Below, piece by piece: positions 33,926 through 45,606 of a stretch of DNA of 64,000 bases. The position numbers and the translations under genes were made by a program. The stretch covers positions 62,001-126,000 of the forward strand of contig CAUYVT010000106.1 in the NCBI GenBank assembly GCA_963576565.1, given 5' to 3'. The stretch comes from Aspidapion aeneum (lineage: Eukaryota; Arthropoda; Insecta; Coleoptera; Brentidae). The notes beneath the pieces are model-generated. The model had not been told where the DNA came from, did no database searches, and was given only the letters and a program-made list of their open reading frames with translations. Position 1 is the stretch's first letter, and each line of letters opens with the position of its first letter.

Positions 33926-34527
33926 TCTCTGGCCATTGCTGCGCGGGCTAGGAAGGTATAAGCAAATATAACTATGGATGGACAAGCCAAAATTCGGCTA
34001 AGCTTTTACTAAAAATGTTTGTGTACTTATAATATTATGTTTTAATATCTTGATTTCTAGATAAAAGATATCCCACAAAACAAATAATAAAACAAATTAT
34101 TTTACTGTTGATGTAAAGATCCTTTGGCCTACGAAATAACATGCCCTAAAACTCAAGAAATGCTTCTAGTATTACTAACCGATCTTCGGGAAGTTTTAAA
34201 AAATCTTCCACAACTATACCACGGGATACCAATGACTTCTCGAACTTCGATAACTCAAAATCTTTGATAAGCCGAACCAATCTCTTGGAAATGGCGTCAA
34301 AGATAAGAAATATATGTAATTTGGTCTTTTCTGGAGGAATCCCCTAATCACGAATCGTTCTAACTTGTTTGTTTGCATTGGAGTGTTCTAAAGACGCAAT
34401 TCAGTGTAACTTGTATCAATGAATACAAGGTATTCTTTGCTTGTATTCGATTTGCTATACGTTTAGGGGTTGTGTGTAAGTAACTATGTCACAAAAACCG
34501 ACTTTTTTTTGGTAAAATAAATATGTA
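33926..34527 (-). repeat. Possible pogo-like transposase C-terminal remnant
   Basis: On the minus strand about 34155-34215 reads EDFLKLPEDRLVILEAFLEF then a stop. Nearby are GAGTTATCGAAGTTCGAGAA (reverse complement near 34230-34255) and, further on, a TIR-like AGTCGAACTTCGATAACTCG at about 35513-35536. These GTTATCGAAGTTCGA words are typical of pogo/Tigger termini in insects. The F1 foldback at 34528 interrupts the stretch. I am unsure of the coding assignment. The first part, 33926-33965, resembles the flank of the hAT element at 62996-63040. Confidence 0.35.
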
Positions 34528-35327
34528 CAGGGTGTCTCATTATATTTTTTTCCACCCTTTTAGACCATTAATAATTGATGTAGGAATATAAAAGAAATTG
34601 TGTTCGAATTCGCGAAATTTTTACTTTTAAATTGCATCTTGACTTTATTCCTGATGCTTACCGTATTTGACAGGCGCTCAAATTTATAGTTTTTGTAAAT
34701 TGGATGCTCCTTATATTATTTAATTAATAGATTAGGCTTGGAATATACTTTCCAAAAATACCCCCTATGTCGCAGTTTTGATAAATAGTTTCTGAAATAT
34801 TAGCGATAAATTTATAAATGATAAAAAAATAACATTACCACTTTGTGTTAATTTCAGTGTCCTTATTTCGAATTATGTTAGTCCCCATGTATAAACAGTG
34901 ACAATGACAACTATTTTTTTTAAATGACGCTCAAAATGACAACCGGTAACGACAACAAAGTTGTGTCATTGTCACTGTTGATACATGGGGACTAACATAA
35001 TTTGGAATAAAAATACTAAAAATTACACAAGAGCGGTACTGTTATAATTGCTAATTATCTCAGAAACTATGGCTCTAAACTACGGCATATCGGGTATTTT
35101 TGGAAAATATGTTCCAAGCCTAATCTATTAATTAAATAATATAAAGAGCATCCAATTTACAAAAACTATAAATTTGAGTGCCTGTCAAATATGGTAAGCA
35201 TCAGGAATAAAGTCAAGATGCAATTTAAAAGTAAAAATTTCGCGAATTCTAACACAATTTCTTGTATATTCCTATATCAATTATTAATGGTCTAAAAGGG
35301 TGGGAAAAAATAGAATGAGACACCCTG
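34528..35327. mobile_element. Long-TIR foldback element, family F1, copy 2
   Basis: Termini CAGGGTGTCTCATTATATTT and its complement, flanked by TA (34526-34527 and 35328-35329). Same arms and central ATACATGGGGACTAACATAA words as 11547-12289. It is ~57 bp longer because of extra bases around the arm junction (for example AAATTTATAAATGATAAAAA). Confidence 0.85.
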
Positions 35328-35329
35328 TA

Positions 35330-35820
35330 CATTCACACATATGTATTCACATGTATTAAAGGTGAACGTTTTTGCAAGTATTCCAATTTTTCCATAAAAA
35401 AAAACAAGTAAATTTTAATTCACAAAAAATACGAAAACCCCGCAAAAATTTTTGTTTATTATTTGATAAGTCAAAGTCTCGATAAGTCGAAATTTTTATG
35501 AAACACATGGTTGTTCGAGTTATCGAAGTTCGACTGTATTAGCCAGCAACTTAGGCCTGTGATTTTTTGTAGGATACCTGTACCATGTTTGTTTTTCTTT
35601 TTTAACTGCCGTGTAAATACCACTTGGTTACAACATTTTTTATTTGCATAACGGAGGTTAGAGCTATTCACATTTAAAATTTCTTGAATTGTCAGTCTTC
35701 AATCTTCATTTGATGATAATATGTACGTGACTTTGCTGGGATTTCATTCATCTGTGCTTAATTTTTTTTTCAGGACCATCCATACCAATCTTCTATTTAA
35801 ATTCTAATACATACATACTA
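35330..35820. other. Pogo-like terminal fragment and A+T-rich sequence
   Basis: About 35465-35537 contains CTCGATAAGTCGAAATTTTT and the complement of CAGTCGAACTTCGATAACTC, a likely pogo/Tigger end. No gene is seen in the rest. Confidence 0.45.
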
Positions 35821-36836
<1,016 letters not shown>

Positions 36837-36992
36837 AGAAAATAATTATATGTATATTTGTTTGTATGTCCACCAAGGGAAAGTTATGCCAGACCTGTCC
36901 TTGGAGGCATTTTTAGGTTGCTTTCAAAGATTCGTCGTGGTCGCTGTAACGACATCTACAGTGATCGCGGTACGAATTTCAAGGGTGCTGAG

Positions 36993-37646
36993 TAGTGTTT
37001 AGTAGTTAATTTCAGAAATATATTTTTGGAAATATTTCCGGAAATATTTCCTGAAATATAGGAAATATTAAAAAAATAAGAAAATAGGGAATATTTATTT
37101 ATAAAATCATAACAAAACACCGGAAAACGCAGAAGGCTTTTACATGAACACAAATCAGGAGTTATTCTTTAAACAAATATAAGAAATAAGGTAAAATTTT
37201 TACAACAAAAATCTCATTCTTGATACACTACACTATTCACTAGTCGAGCAAGAGGCATATCTTGATCGCTGTCATCAGCATCACACTCAATAACTTCGTC
37301 TTGCCGGTCTACTTCCTCAAAATCTTCAATAGTATCGGAAATAAAAATTGTTCTATAGTAAGTTTGTTGCTCATATAGGGCCTATCCTTAAATACGTAAC
37401 GCTCAAGGGGGGGGGGAGGGTTGTTTTTGGCCTTGCGTTATACTCAATGTTATTTTAAAGTGTTTCTTCTTGAAAATGCGTTACGAGGGGGGGTGGAGTC
37501 AAAAATCCTGAATTTTTGCGTTGCCTAATTTCAGAATGAAGAATATTTCCAATATTCCCAATATTTCCGAGACACCTTCGGAAATTTCCAATATTTCCAG
37601 TTCCATGGAAATATTTCCAACGGAAATATTTCCATTTACATTACTA
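36993..37646 (-). mobile_element. hAT element copy with target duplication (family H1, copy 1)
   Basis: Ends TAGTGTTTAGTAGTTAATTT and CCATTTACATTACTA, flanked by GTGCTGAG (36985-36992) and GTGCTGTG (37647-37654), an 8-bp duplication with one mismatch. On the minus strand about 37217-37350 encodes FISDTIEDFEEVDRQDEVIE then ADDSDQDMPLARLVNSVVYQ and a stop, which looks like the acidic C-terminus of a transposase. A MITE is nested at about 37376-37545. The second copy is at 62377-62995. Confidence 0.8.
37376..37545. mobile_element. MITE nested in hAT H1 copy 1
   Basis: Starts GGGCCTATCCTTAAATACGT then AACGCTCAAGGGGGG; ends CTGAATTTTTGCGTTGCCTA, ATTTCAGAATGA. The left and right parts are inverted versions of ACGTAACGC / GCGTTACG. 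The same unit is at the same place in the second H1 copy (about 62752-62914). Confidence 0.55.
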
Positions 37647-37730
37647 GTGCTGTGTGACAATGTCAATTAGATGGCATTTTAGTGACCCTCCAGCTCTCCA
37701 CTTCCGAGGGTTGTGGGATTTTTTCTTTTG

Positions 37731-38007
37731 AGCAAGATGATTCCTATTCCTAATGGCTGATGTTTAACCCCTGGTTATTACCATTTCCTTTTTTCTTTAA
37801 TTAGCGCAAGATAACGGCTACCTTTACCGTTAAATTTATAGGTTGCAAAGTATGTTTTGTTTTGCAAAAATACAAACGAAATTAGATAACCAATCTTTTT
37901 ATTCTATTATTATCTGTTTACTACCAAACGTTATTTTTGTGCATGTTCAAAATCTCTCTTTTAACGACTTGAGGTTACCTTTAATAACCATATATTAGTT
38001 AGTCGGT
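37731..38007. other. No gene recognised
   Basis: A+T-rich sequence between the integrase remnant and the family A LINE. No element termini recognised. Confidence 0.3.
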
Positions 38008-38985
38008 TTAGAACGTTTTTCTACGTTGTCCGACGCCTATTCTCCACCTCCTTCGATCCTGACAATCATCTTCTGTCAGATTTTTTTGACTCATTGATCT
38101 TTGGATTGACTGTTGCCATTCTAGTTTAGGACGCCCTCTTTTTCTGCGCCCTATTGGTTGCCATTCTAAGACCTGCTTTGGTAATCTTTCGTCGTTCATC
38201 CGTTGTACATGGCCGTACCATATCAGTTGTCTTTTAGTGATGTCATCGGTTATGCTTCCTTCGATTCCCATTCTTTCTTTTATTATCTCATTTCTTATGT
38301 GATCTGTTCTAGATATTCTCATTGATCTTCTTATTGCATCCATTTCGACACTTTCCATTTTTGTTTTGTATTTTTCTGTTACGCGGCAAGTCTCTATTCC
38401 ATACAACAGCGTGCTTTTCACCATTGTTTCATATGTGTTAAATTTTACATTCTTTTTTATCTCTCTGCTCCATAAAATACTGTTAAGACATCCAATAACC
38501 TTTTTTGCTTTTACTATTCTTTTTTCCAGTTCTTTACAGTCTGTTCCTGTCTTATCAAATGTGACACCCAAGTATACATACTCATGGCATGGAGATATTA
38601 CTTGTCCATTGTCTAGTTGTAACTCACTGGATTCGTTTCCAATACATAAATACTGTGTCTTGTCCACGTTCACTGTTAATCCCCACTTTTGGTATTCTTT
38701 CATTACCTTTCTCATCATATACTCCATGTCTTCTTTATCATTAGCTACAATTACTTGGTCGTCAGCAAACTGTAGTGTGTATATGGTAAATCGGTCGTTA
38801 AGTTGTATTCCCATGCCGTGCACTTTCCGTTTCCAGTTTTTTAGAGCTACTGCGATATATATTTTAAAAAGGGTTGGAGAGATACAACATCCCTGTCTTA
38901 AGCCTTTAATAACCATAACCTTAACGAAATTTGCGATTGAAGTTCCTCGTTCAAAAGCACTTTGGTAGGAGATATTCTCAATTAT
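38008..38985 (-). pseudogene. Best-preserved family A LINE reverse transcriptase (5'-truncated)
   Basis: An open frame of 302 codons from the first ATG (38916), with in-frame sequence continuing upstream to about 38985 (IIENISYQSAFERGTSIANF). Counting from that ATG: GLRQGCCISPTLFKIYI (residues 5-21, RT motif 4), FADD (50-53, catalytic), EYQKWGLTVNVDKT, then YVYLGVTFDKTGTD and a C-terminal IWYGHVQRMNDERLPKQVLE with GRRKRGRPK. The C-terminal basic stretch may aid nucleic-acid binding. The fingers region and endonuclease are missing, so it is a dead 5'-truncated copy. It is the reference for five decayed copies here (5705, 7914, 28861, 35821, 57194). The clade is probably RTE-like, not certain. 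Confidence 0.85.
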
Positions 38986-39418
38986 CTTTTTTTATCGACA
39001 ATCAATAGACCGGAAGGCTTTTAGTGTTTTGTGGCCGCATTTTTTTCTGGGTATTCATCCTTAAGGAGCACTTCATAAAGAAATTATATACTTTACTTCC
39101 GAGTGTGGTGGAGAGGATATAGCGGAAGTCTTACAAAGTCCTTGATTGTTTTTTTTTTATCATGAAAGGGGGTCAAGTTAACACTCTACCAGACAGTGTG
39201 TTATTTTGTTCTGGGTGCAGTCAAATTATTATAAAAATATTTCTGATAAAGCATTTTTGTTCGTAAAATGTTTAATTTCTCAAATAGGAATTTTCAAAGT
39301 TTCAATAATGGAGCTTATGAAAATTGACACCCTAAAATACCGTAAATGATGTTTTTCTGAATCTCAATTCGCTACGTGTTGTTCTTTCGTTTCTAGATGG
39401 CCTACCACCACAACTCGA
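38986..39418. repeat. Unclassified sequence; part resembles 40437-40580
   Basis: 39254-39300 (TTTTTGTTCGTAAAATGTTT, AATTTCTCAAATAGG) resembles 40517-40570. 39345-39418 (TTTTTCTGAATCTCAATTCG ... CTAGATGGCCTACC, CCACAACTCGATGCT) resembles 40443-40516. The order of the two blocks is swapped on the two sides of the hAT remnant, as expected if the hAT sits in a tandem-type repeat. Confidence 0.45.
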
Positions 39419-40310
39419 TGCTGCAACGGGGCAGTGCCTTTCCAAAACTAAACAACAAACAGTATTTTTAATTGATTTATTTAAAAAAAGTTAAGTCTTC
39501 CCTTACGATATGATTGTCTAGTTCTTTTTATTATCTGCGGTTAACAACAAGCGATTAATGGGGTGAACTTTTTTAGCTTAAATAATTACAAGCCGGCAGC
39601 GCCGCGTGGGGCAAGGTTTCAATTTCACCTGTTTTTTAGCGGTGTATGGCTGGCTGTTCTCGCGCGGGGGCGCGAGGAAAGGTACCTTGCCCTTTCTAGT
39701 GTTACCGGTTCTATCCTTTTTTTGTCACTAGTAAAAAGCGGTGCCGGTCGCGTGTCATTGTTTGTTTTCGTTATTGTTTGTTTATAAAAATGGAAATAAA
39801 TACCGTCGATTACATAATTAACTGTGCAAATTTAAATACGTTGACATACATAGACCGGACCTAAAAATTAACCAAAATTTTAGTGTAAGTAATGCCGAGG
39901 GGTATTTCATAAAAACTAATAATAGCAAATTTAATAAAAAATTATACGATGCTGAAAACTGGTTGTGCGGTTGTGAAAAAAGAAATGCTTTTTTTTTTGC
40001 TTTATTTGTCTTGTTATGAACAATCCACGAAGTGATCCTGCGTGCAAAGGGAAATCAAGCACTTTAGTGAAAAGTTAAAAATTTAAATAACCACATTGAA
40101 TTTTCTATGCTAGGCAAGACTGATATTAGGTGCCAATTGAATAGTGCCTATAGGCAAAACATTACCGAACATAATGAAAATGTGACAAAAATTAGACATA
40201 TACGTTGTAGGTTAATAGACTGTTTAAAATTCTGTAGGATTTTTGAGGTTTCTCTACGGGACTATAAAAAAGAGAGGCGAATGGACTTTATCTATAAACA
40301 AATAAACTAA
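39419..40310 (+). pseudogene. ZMYM1-like hAT transposase remnant, copy 2
   Basis: From a non-coding leader shared with 17880-18920 (AACGGGGCAGTGCC, TAATTACAAGCCGGCAGC, GCAAGGTTTCAATTTCACC) the frame begins MEINTVDYIINCANLNTLT at 39790. Later pieces, in shifted frames, are NKKLYDAENWLCGCEKRNAF-like near 39930-39990, a C-x-x-C-type finger, KHFSEKLKI near 40055-40080, and MLGKTDIRCQLNSAYRQNIT at 40107, continuing EHNENVTKIRHIRCRLIDCL and FCRIFEVSL. This is the TTF-type zinc finger plus early catalytic region of hAT transposases related to ZMYM1. Several stops and frameshifts are present, and the DDE core C-terminus is absent. Confidence 0.75.
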
Positions 40311-40794
40311 AAACTACACCAAGTTGCTGGTTGTTTGGAAACTACTAAAATAAAATTGTTTCGGTAAGTTTTTTATTTCATTTTTCATGCAATTTAAATT
40401 TCTGCCTTCCCAATTTATAACGTCACCACGTTGCTTTAATGACGTTTTTCCGAATCTCAATTCACTGTGTGATTTTTTTGCATCTAGATGGGCTGGGTAG
40501 ACCACAACTCGGTGCTTTTTTTTTGTAAAATGTATAGTTTTCAAAATATGAATTTTTCAATTGTGTAAATATGTATATTCAAAAATTTTCAGAGATAAGT
40601 TAAATATTTTCTAGAAAATTTGCCTTGAGCCAGTCTAAAAAGCTGAACTAACTCGATGTCTAAGAGTTTTGAACCGTTGGCGGAATTTTAACTAGATTCG
40701 AAAACAAAAGGAAAAACCAAGGGCGTAACGCGAGGGGTGGCTCCGTATTTCCTTTTGGTGTAACAGGTTAGGGGAAATACCAGGAAACAGTGGC
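40311..40794. other. Flank of the hAT remnant, no gene
   Basis: Contains the second block of the repeat described at 38986-39418. Near 40735-40790 it has GTATTTCCTTTTGGTGTAAC and GGGGAAATACCAGGAAA, matching 46085-46142 immediately left of the foldback element at 46143. Confidence 0.45.
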
Positions 40795-43690
40795 GGTTTC
40801 TCCATATGTGCATGGGCACGTGCACTCCCCAATTTTACTTAAAAAAATATTAAGCTTTGATCATTCCTTAATTTAATTCATAATTGCCCCAAAAGAAATT
40901 CACTAAAGACTGGAATATTATCTAGGAATTAATACCTGGTATGTATGTGTTTGTATTCGTGTTCAAATTAGCCTGTGGGGAATAGCGGATGCGCTACATA
41001 GTTAGTTCGAATCTAATTCTTTACTTTTATCATTGTACTCTCCATCAAACCCAACTAACATTTATAGTAGCGGCTACATGTTCTAAAGGCTTTGCTACTT
41101 TCTTAAAGTAGAAATGTGGTGATCCCAACCAAAATTTGTTACTTTTTAGTTCTAACTACTATTTAGTATCAGGAAATAGTAGATGTTTCGTAAAAACGAC
41201 CCTCTAAACTACTTCTTAGGATTGTTTCTTGATAGTCGATTCTGATAGTCTTCTCTACCACAATAGGACGTTGCTAAAGTTTTACTTTCTTTTTAGTCGT
41301 TATTTCGTAGTCGCCCTGACTTTTATATCCTACTTAATTACCACTGGAAAGTTAAGCTTCATTGGAGTCCCAAACAAGTGTATCCGACAACTACATTATA
41401 ACTTTAATTTTTACCACAAAAGTTTGTGTCATCATAGGAACATCTGATGTAACAATGTAGACAAAATACCTTTTTGCAACTACTTTGACTTTTTTTTAAT
41501 GTCGATCTTTTAAAGTAATCTCTCCTTCCTGTTTCTACTTTGAAAACGTAGACTTTTTGAAGTTGCATCTTGGTCGCACACATTGTTAACCCCACTTTTT
41601 GTGGCTCCTTTTATAATATGGGAATATTAGGAATAGTTTTGCAAATATTTTTTTAACTACCTTGAGCAGTCCATTTTTTCGAGCTCATTGCTTGACCATT
41701 TTGCAAAACAATCAAAATGCAAAATATTGATCCAAAGTATCGAGTACCGCACACGGATTTTAAGAATTCCCTGGTCCATGCTTAATCTCCATCCTTTTAT
41801 GTGTTGAGCTTGGGTATTTGTCTTTTTGGTTTTTTTCAAATTTGTGCTGTTGTTAAAGCTTGGTTTGAAGTGAATAAACTTAAATTTGTGCTGTGTTTTG
41901 TGCCAGGCTTTATTGCAATAGGTCCCTCATATCTAATTTATGCACGGCCCCTAAAATAACCTCTGGGATATGCTAGACTTCATCTAGGAACTTTTGCGCT
42001 GTTTGCGGCTAATAAAAAAACAAGTTAGATATATCGTGGTTACATGCGGATTTCTAAGCGATCTAACAAGTCTCAGAGATTGCTTTTTTACTTATAGGGC
42101 TTATAATAATAAAAATTACTGAATATTGACAATGCCAAAATATCTAAAAACAATAAAAAATACTACATACGAATTGTGAGAGCAATATGTAAATAAAAAA
42201 AGTAACAATAAGTTGATTTCATTGATGTGACTACGTTCTTTTAGTTCCTTGACCAACACTTCCTAGAAATTCTAGAATAGGGATCATGCTCTCAACTGCA
42301 ACATACATTTTTAAAAAACTCTTTTTATTGGCACTTCATTTATTGTTCTAATGGAATTTAATTTATCTTGTTTTTGTTTTAAAACCTACCACAAATTCAC
42401 GCTCGTACATAACCTATAAGCAGTGGTGCTGTTGTTGACAGAAACGGCAAATGACAAGTGGCGACACCCCAATAACTTGAGGGTAGTAGTTATACTTATC
42501 GCGTGGTTCCTATCACTCTGTAGACGTTTTCTAGTGGCGAAAGCTAGTTAATAATACGTTTCTGCAACGAAGGAGTAGAAATTCGAGTGTGTTATCTAGA
42601 ACTAAAAAGGAATGCCGACATAAAAGTCGTAAGTGACACGTTGCCGTAACTTAGGCTCACTTTCAAGTAACCCTTTCGACTATCACGGAATATAGTTTGG
42701 GACGCCATGTTTTTATGTAAGAAAGAAAATTTAATATTTTTGTTGTCGTTTTATGAGCTCATATTAAAGAGCTATACTATTTTATAAACAAATTAGTTGA
42801 AGCTTACCAAAAATGCTCTTCTTAAGCACCATTTGTTGGAGTTAACTGTCGATTATAAAAACATAACCTCCAAAATCACAACACAAAAATTCCATCAGCT
42901 ACCAGAAAACGGCTCAATTTTACGAGCGCACCGGTTTTTTGCAATATATATAATGCATGTTATACAAAAAACTTTGCGTCGCACTCGAATTTTGATCCTC
43001 TGCTCGTAAATTCTCACCCTTTTGGATAACATAGTACATATTATAACCATAACCAAACAAAAAAACTAAGCGAGTCTGTTTACTGTTGTGTCCACCATAT
43101 TGTGTAACAATTCTACCAAAAAGAAACGATTATATTATTTGCAACTACATCGCAACTTTTATGCCATTACGGAAAAAAACCAGCCTCTACGACGTAGTAG
43201 ATACCTGGCTACGACGTAGTAGTGTAGTTGTTACTACAGTGACTTTAAACACTTGGCCAAGTAGTTATAACCAGAAATTGGTTCCCCACTTAGGGAATTA
43301 TAACGTCGCTGTATGGTATACTGAGACGTAGCGGGAGTACGTTGCGGTTACTTTTAAGAAATTCTTTCTAGTTGGGGTTTCGTCGTTACAACTTTAAATG
43401 TTTGTTGGGAACAACGCTTTTATTTACTGGAACCAAATTCTATGCACCGTGGATGTTATGTCGCATGCTAATTACTAAATATAGAAAGAGAGAACATGTC
43501 CCAATAGAATTTTATAGTACATAGAATCTGAACCTTCCTTCGGCACAGCGCGTATACAAAAACCACGGATCACCTTGTTAGGTGATCCGTGCAAAAACTA
43601 GCCTCGATGCAGCCCGCACCCCCGTGATGAACCCTGCATCATCTGTTGCAAGTTAGAGCAGCTCACGGGCACTTTTAATTCTTGCGCTTA
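40795..43690. repeat. Large unclassified repeat copy (about 2.9 kb), partner at 49190-49640
   Basis: The start CAGTGGCGGTTTCTCCATAT is hAT-like. About 40885-40960 (CCCCAAAAGAAATTCACTAA ... GGTATGTATGTGTTTGTATT, CGTG) matches the reverse complement of 49475-49570. About 43425-43570 (GGAACCAAATTC ... ATAGAATTTTATAGTACATA, GAATCTGAACC) matches the reverse complement of 49300-49425. The copy at 49 kb is therefore an internally deleted version in the opposite direction. About 2.4 kb of interior here has no counterpart in the window. Open frames such as 41404-41595 (minus) and 42797-43009 show no domain I recognise. Confidence 0.5.
43564..43591. repeat. Perfect 11-bp-stem hairpin
   Basis: CACGGATCACC (43564-43574) pairs with GGTGATCCGTG (43581-43591) around TTGTTA. 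It lies near the right end of the large repeat; absent from the deleted copy at 49 kb. Confidence 0.6.
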
Positions 43691-43925
43691 GTAGTTATGT
43701 GCAACGATTACTTTTCCAAATATCGAGTAGATACTGATACTTCCTATTCGAGTATCAGATATTTTGTATTCGGTACTAAGTAATCATTATATTATCGGTA
43801 AATCCAATAAATACTGAGTAGAGTTAAAATTTTAAGTATGCAAAAAATAAAAATATTGATGTTTGATAGCATTAGCGTGCAATATTTAAAGACAATTAAA
43901 TTTTTCTACGACCGTGCATATATAC

Positions 43926-44014
43926 CCACTTTCCCGCACGCATTTTAGTTTTGAAAGCATCACTTTCCCGCCCTAGTGCGGGAAAATCACTTTCCCGCAC
44001 TAGTGCGGGAAAGT
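43926..44014. repeat. Left-end palindrome cluster of the recombinase element
   Basis: Successive copies of CACTTTCCCGC and its complement: CCCACTTTCCCGCACGCATT, CATCACTTTCCCGCCCTAGT then GCGGGAAAAT, and a perfect 26-bp palindrome at 43989-44014 with arms ACTTTCCCGCA centred on CTAG. Such closely spaced inverted words could be recombinase binding sites (core arms), by analogy with other tyrosine recombinases. Confidence 0.7.
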
Positions 44015-44321
44015 AAAACTATGCCAATTTTGGAGTTATTCTATAGGTTTATACCTCAAAAGTCGTAACTATCGACTTGGTACAGTGTAGGGAATTTAGC
44101 AGATAGGCAATCTGATGAATTATAGCTCATTTCAAGTTTTTTATTCAATTTAAAAACAGAATAATGGATTTTTTTAAATATTTCTGCATACCCCCCGTAT
44201 AGTCATGTCATACAACAACTATCAAGCCAAGCTGTGACAGGTGCTTGGTCCAGTTTGCTATGGCAACCAAGTTATGTTATTGTTACTCAAACGTCAAAGC
44301 TAGTCAAAGAGCGTCTCTGAA

Positions 44322-45533
44322 GTGACAGAACTGCCTTTTATTTTGAATAAAATGGATTTTTCAATGGACTGTTCCGAAGATGAACTTCCGGAGTGCATTT
44401 TGCAGGCTGCTGAAGATGTGAATGGTGAGCTGCTACCTGCCAAATCGAGACAAAGGTACGAAAAACAGTACAATCATTTCGTGACATGGTGTAAGGAGAA
44501 AGGGGTGAGAATCTACAAAGAAGAAGTCTTCTTGGCATACTTCCTAGACCTGAGCAAGGTCTTGAAATCGAATACCTTATGGTCACGCTATTCCATGGTG
44601 AAAAGCTTGGTTAAAATTAAGCAAAATCTGGACATAAGCAGATTCCACAAGCTAACATCGTTTCTTAAACAAAAAAATGTTGGTTTTCGAGCACAGAAGG
44701 CGCAAGTTTTCACCAAAGATGATATATCGCGGTTTATGTTAGCTCCTGATGAGATTTATTTGATGATTAAAGTGAGTACCATTTTTGCTTTGGCTGGTGC
44801 TCTCCGCAGGGCGGAGCTTTTAAATATCACTCTGGATGACATACAGGATAAAGGAAATCTGATCGTTGTTAAGATCTCCGACACTAAAAATCATTCATCA
44901 AGATCCTTCGTTTTATCCGAAGAAATAAATAATGGATCTTTTTTGATGCTGTATAGAAAGTACGCAAATTTGAGACCTCCTACTACTCCGCACCGCCGGT
45001 TTTTCATTTATTATAAAAAAGGAAAATGTTCCAATCAGTGTGTAGGAGTGAACACTTTTGGAAAGATGCCATCAGAGATCGCTGCATATTTGCGCCTACC
45101 TAACCCAGAACGTTATACCGGCCATAGCTTCAGACTTTCTTCAGCAACATTCCTAGCAGATTCAGGTGCAGGCATAACAAACATAAAACGCCTTGGTGGG
45201 TGGAAGTCCACTGCTGTCGCTGAGGGGTATTTGGAAGATTCCGAGAAACAGAAAGAGAACATCTCGAGTAAGATTCTTTCATCTACCTATGACCTGCAAT
45301 CGTTGCCAGCACCGTCATCGTCAACTGTAAGTGACCTGCAACTGCTGCCGTCAACGTCCACTGGAAGAGTACTGCAGACCCAGACGCCATCTTTGCGCAC
45401 TTTCGATTCTACAAGCGGCCACCAGATGCGAGAATTACCACCATCGAACTCCACTACACCGGCAATTCTAAATAATCTTCAAACTGCAACAAATTGTGTT
45501 TTCAATATCACTATTACCAATAATAATAATTAG
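44322..45533 (+). CDS. Tyrosine recombinase (phage-integrase/Crypton-type), intact 403-aa frame
   Basis: A site-specific DNA recombinase that would cut and rejoin DNA through a 3'-phosphotyrosine bond. A core-binding SAM-like region lies at about residues 40-115 (SRQRYEKQYNHFVTWCKEKG), the catalytic domain at about 125-305. Visible active-site residues are Arg162 in GALRRAELLNIT, likely Lys189 in ISDTKNHSS, His268 and Arg271 in TGHSFRLSSATFLADSG, Trp294 in LGGWKS and the nucleophile Tyr303 in EGYL, nine residues after Trp. The complete set suggests an active enzyme. A Ser/Thr/Pro-rich tail follows (315-403). The first ATG is 44322; the ATG at 44352 (residue 11, context AAAATGG) is an equally good start. 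No introns are seen. AATAAA occurs 18 bases after the stop. The flanking palindromes may be its targets. Confidence 0.88.
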   Translation: MTELPFILNKMDFSMDCSEDELPECILQAAEDVNGELLPAKSRQRYEKQYNHFVTWCKEKGVRIYKEEVFLAYFLDLSKVLKSNTLWSRYSMVKSLVKIKQNLDISRFHKLTSFLKQKNVGFRAQKAQVFTKDDISRFMLAPDEIYLMIKVSTIFALAGALRRAELLNITLDDIQDKGNLIVVKISDTKNHSSRSFVLSEEINNGSFLMLYRKYANLRPPTTPHRRFFIYYKKGKCSNQCVGVNTFGKMPSEIAAYLRLPNPERYTGHSFRLSSATFLADSGAGITNIKRLGGWKSTAVAEGYLEDSEKQKENISSKILSSTYDLQSLPAPSSSTVSDLQLLPSTSTGRVLQTQTPSLRTFDSTSGHQMRELPPSNSTTPAILNNLQTATNCVFNITITNNNN

Positions 45534-45550
45534 TATTTTATTTATGTTCA

Positions 45551-45556
45551 AATAAA
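45551..45556 (+). promoter_or_regulatory. Candidate polyadenylation signal of the recombinase gene
   Basis: AATAAA starts 18 bases after the TAG stop codon and is followed by a T-run (ATATTTTTTC). Position and sequence fit; in A+T-rich DNA chance occurrence is possible. Confidence 0.5.
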
Positions 45557-45606
45557 ATATTTTTTCAAAAGTAAATTTGTGGTATTGTAACATCGGTCGA
45601 AGAAAA

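Larger units (their letters stand above)
36861..37730 (+). pseudogene. BEL/Pao-type integrase remnant split by a hAT element
   Basis: Upstream of the hAT insert, one frame gives DLSLEAFLGCFQRFV and, after a frameshift, RRGRCNDIYSDRGTNFKGAE (ending 36992). Downstream (37655-37730) follows a stretch reading WHFSDPPALHFRGLWD. The order SD-GTNF-GA ... W-F-PP-A-HFGGLWE is the catalytic core of BEL/Pao integrases, which insert LTR-retrotransposon cDNA. The second catalytic Asp region (SDRGTNF) is present and the Glu region is diverged. No LTRs or other pol domains were recognised nearby. Confidence 0.7.

Noticed and set aside
44338..44586. Minus-strand frame opposite the recombinase start
   Set aside because: It is a shadow of the recombinase gene, which has all the conserved motifs.
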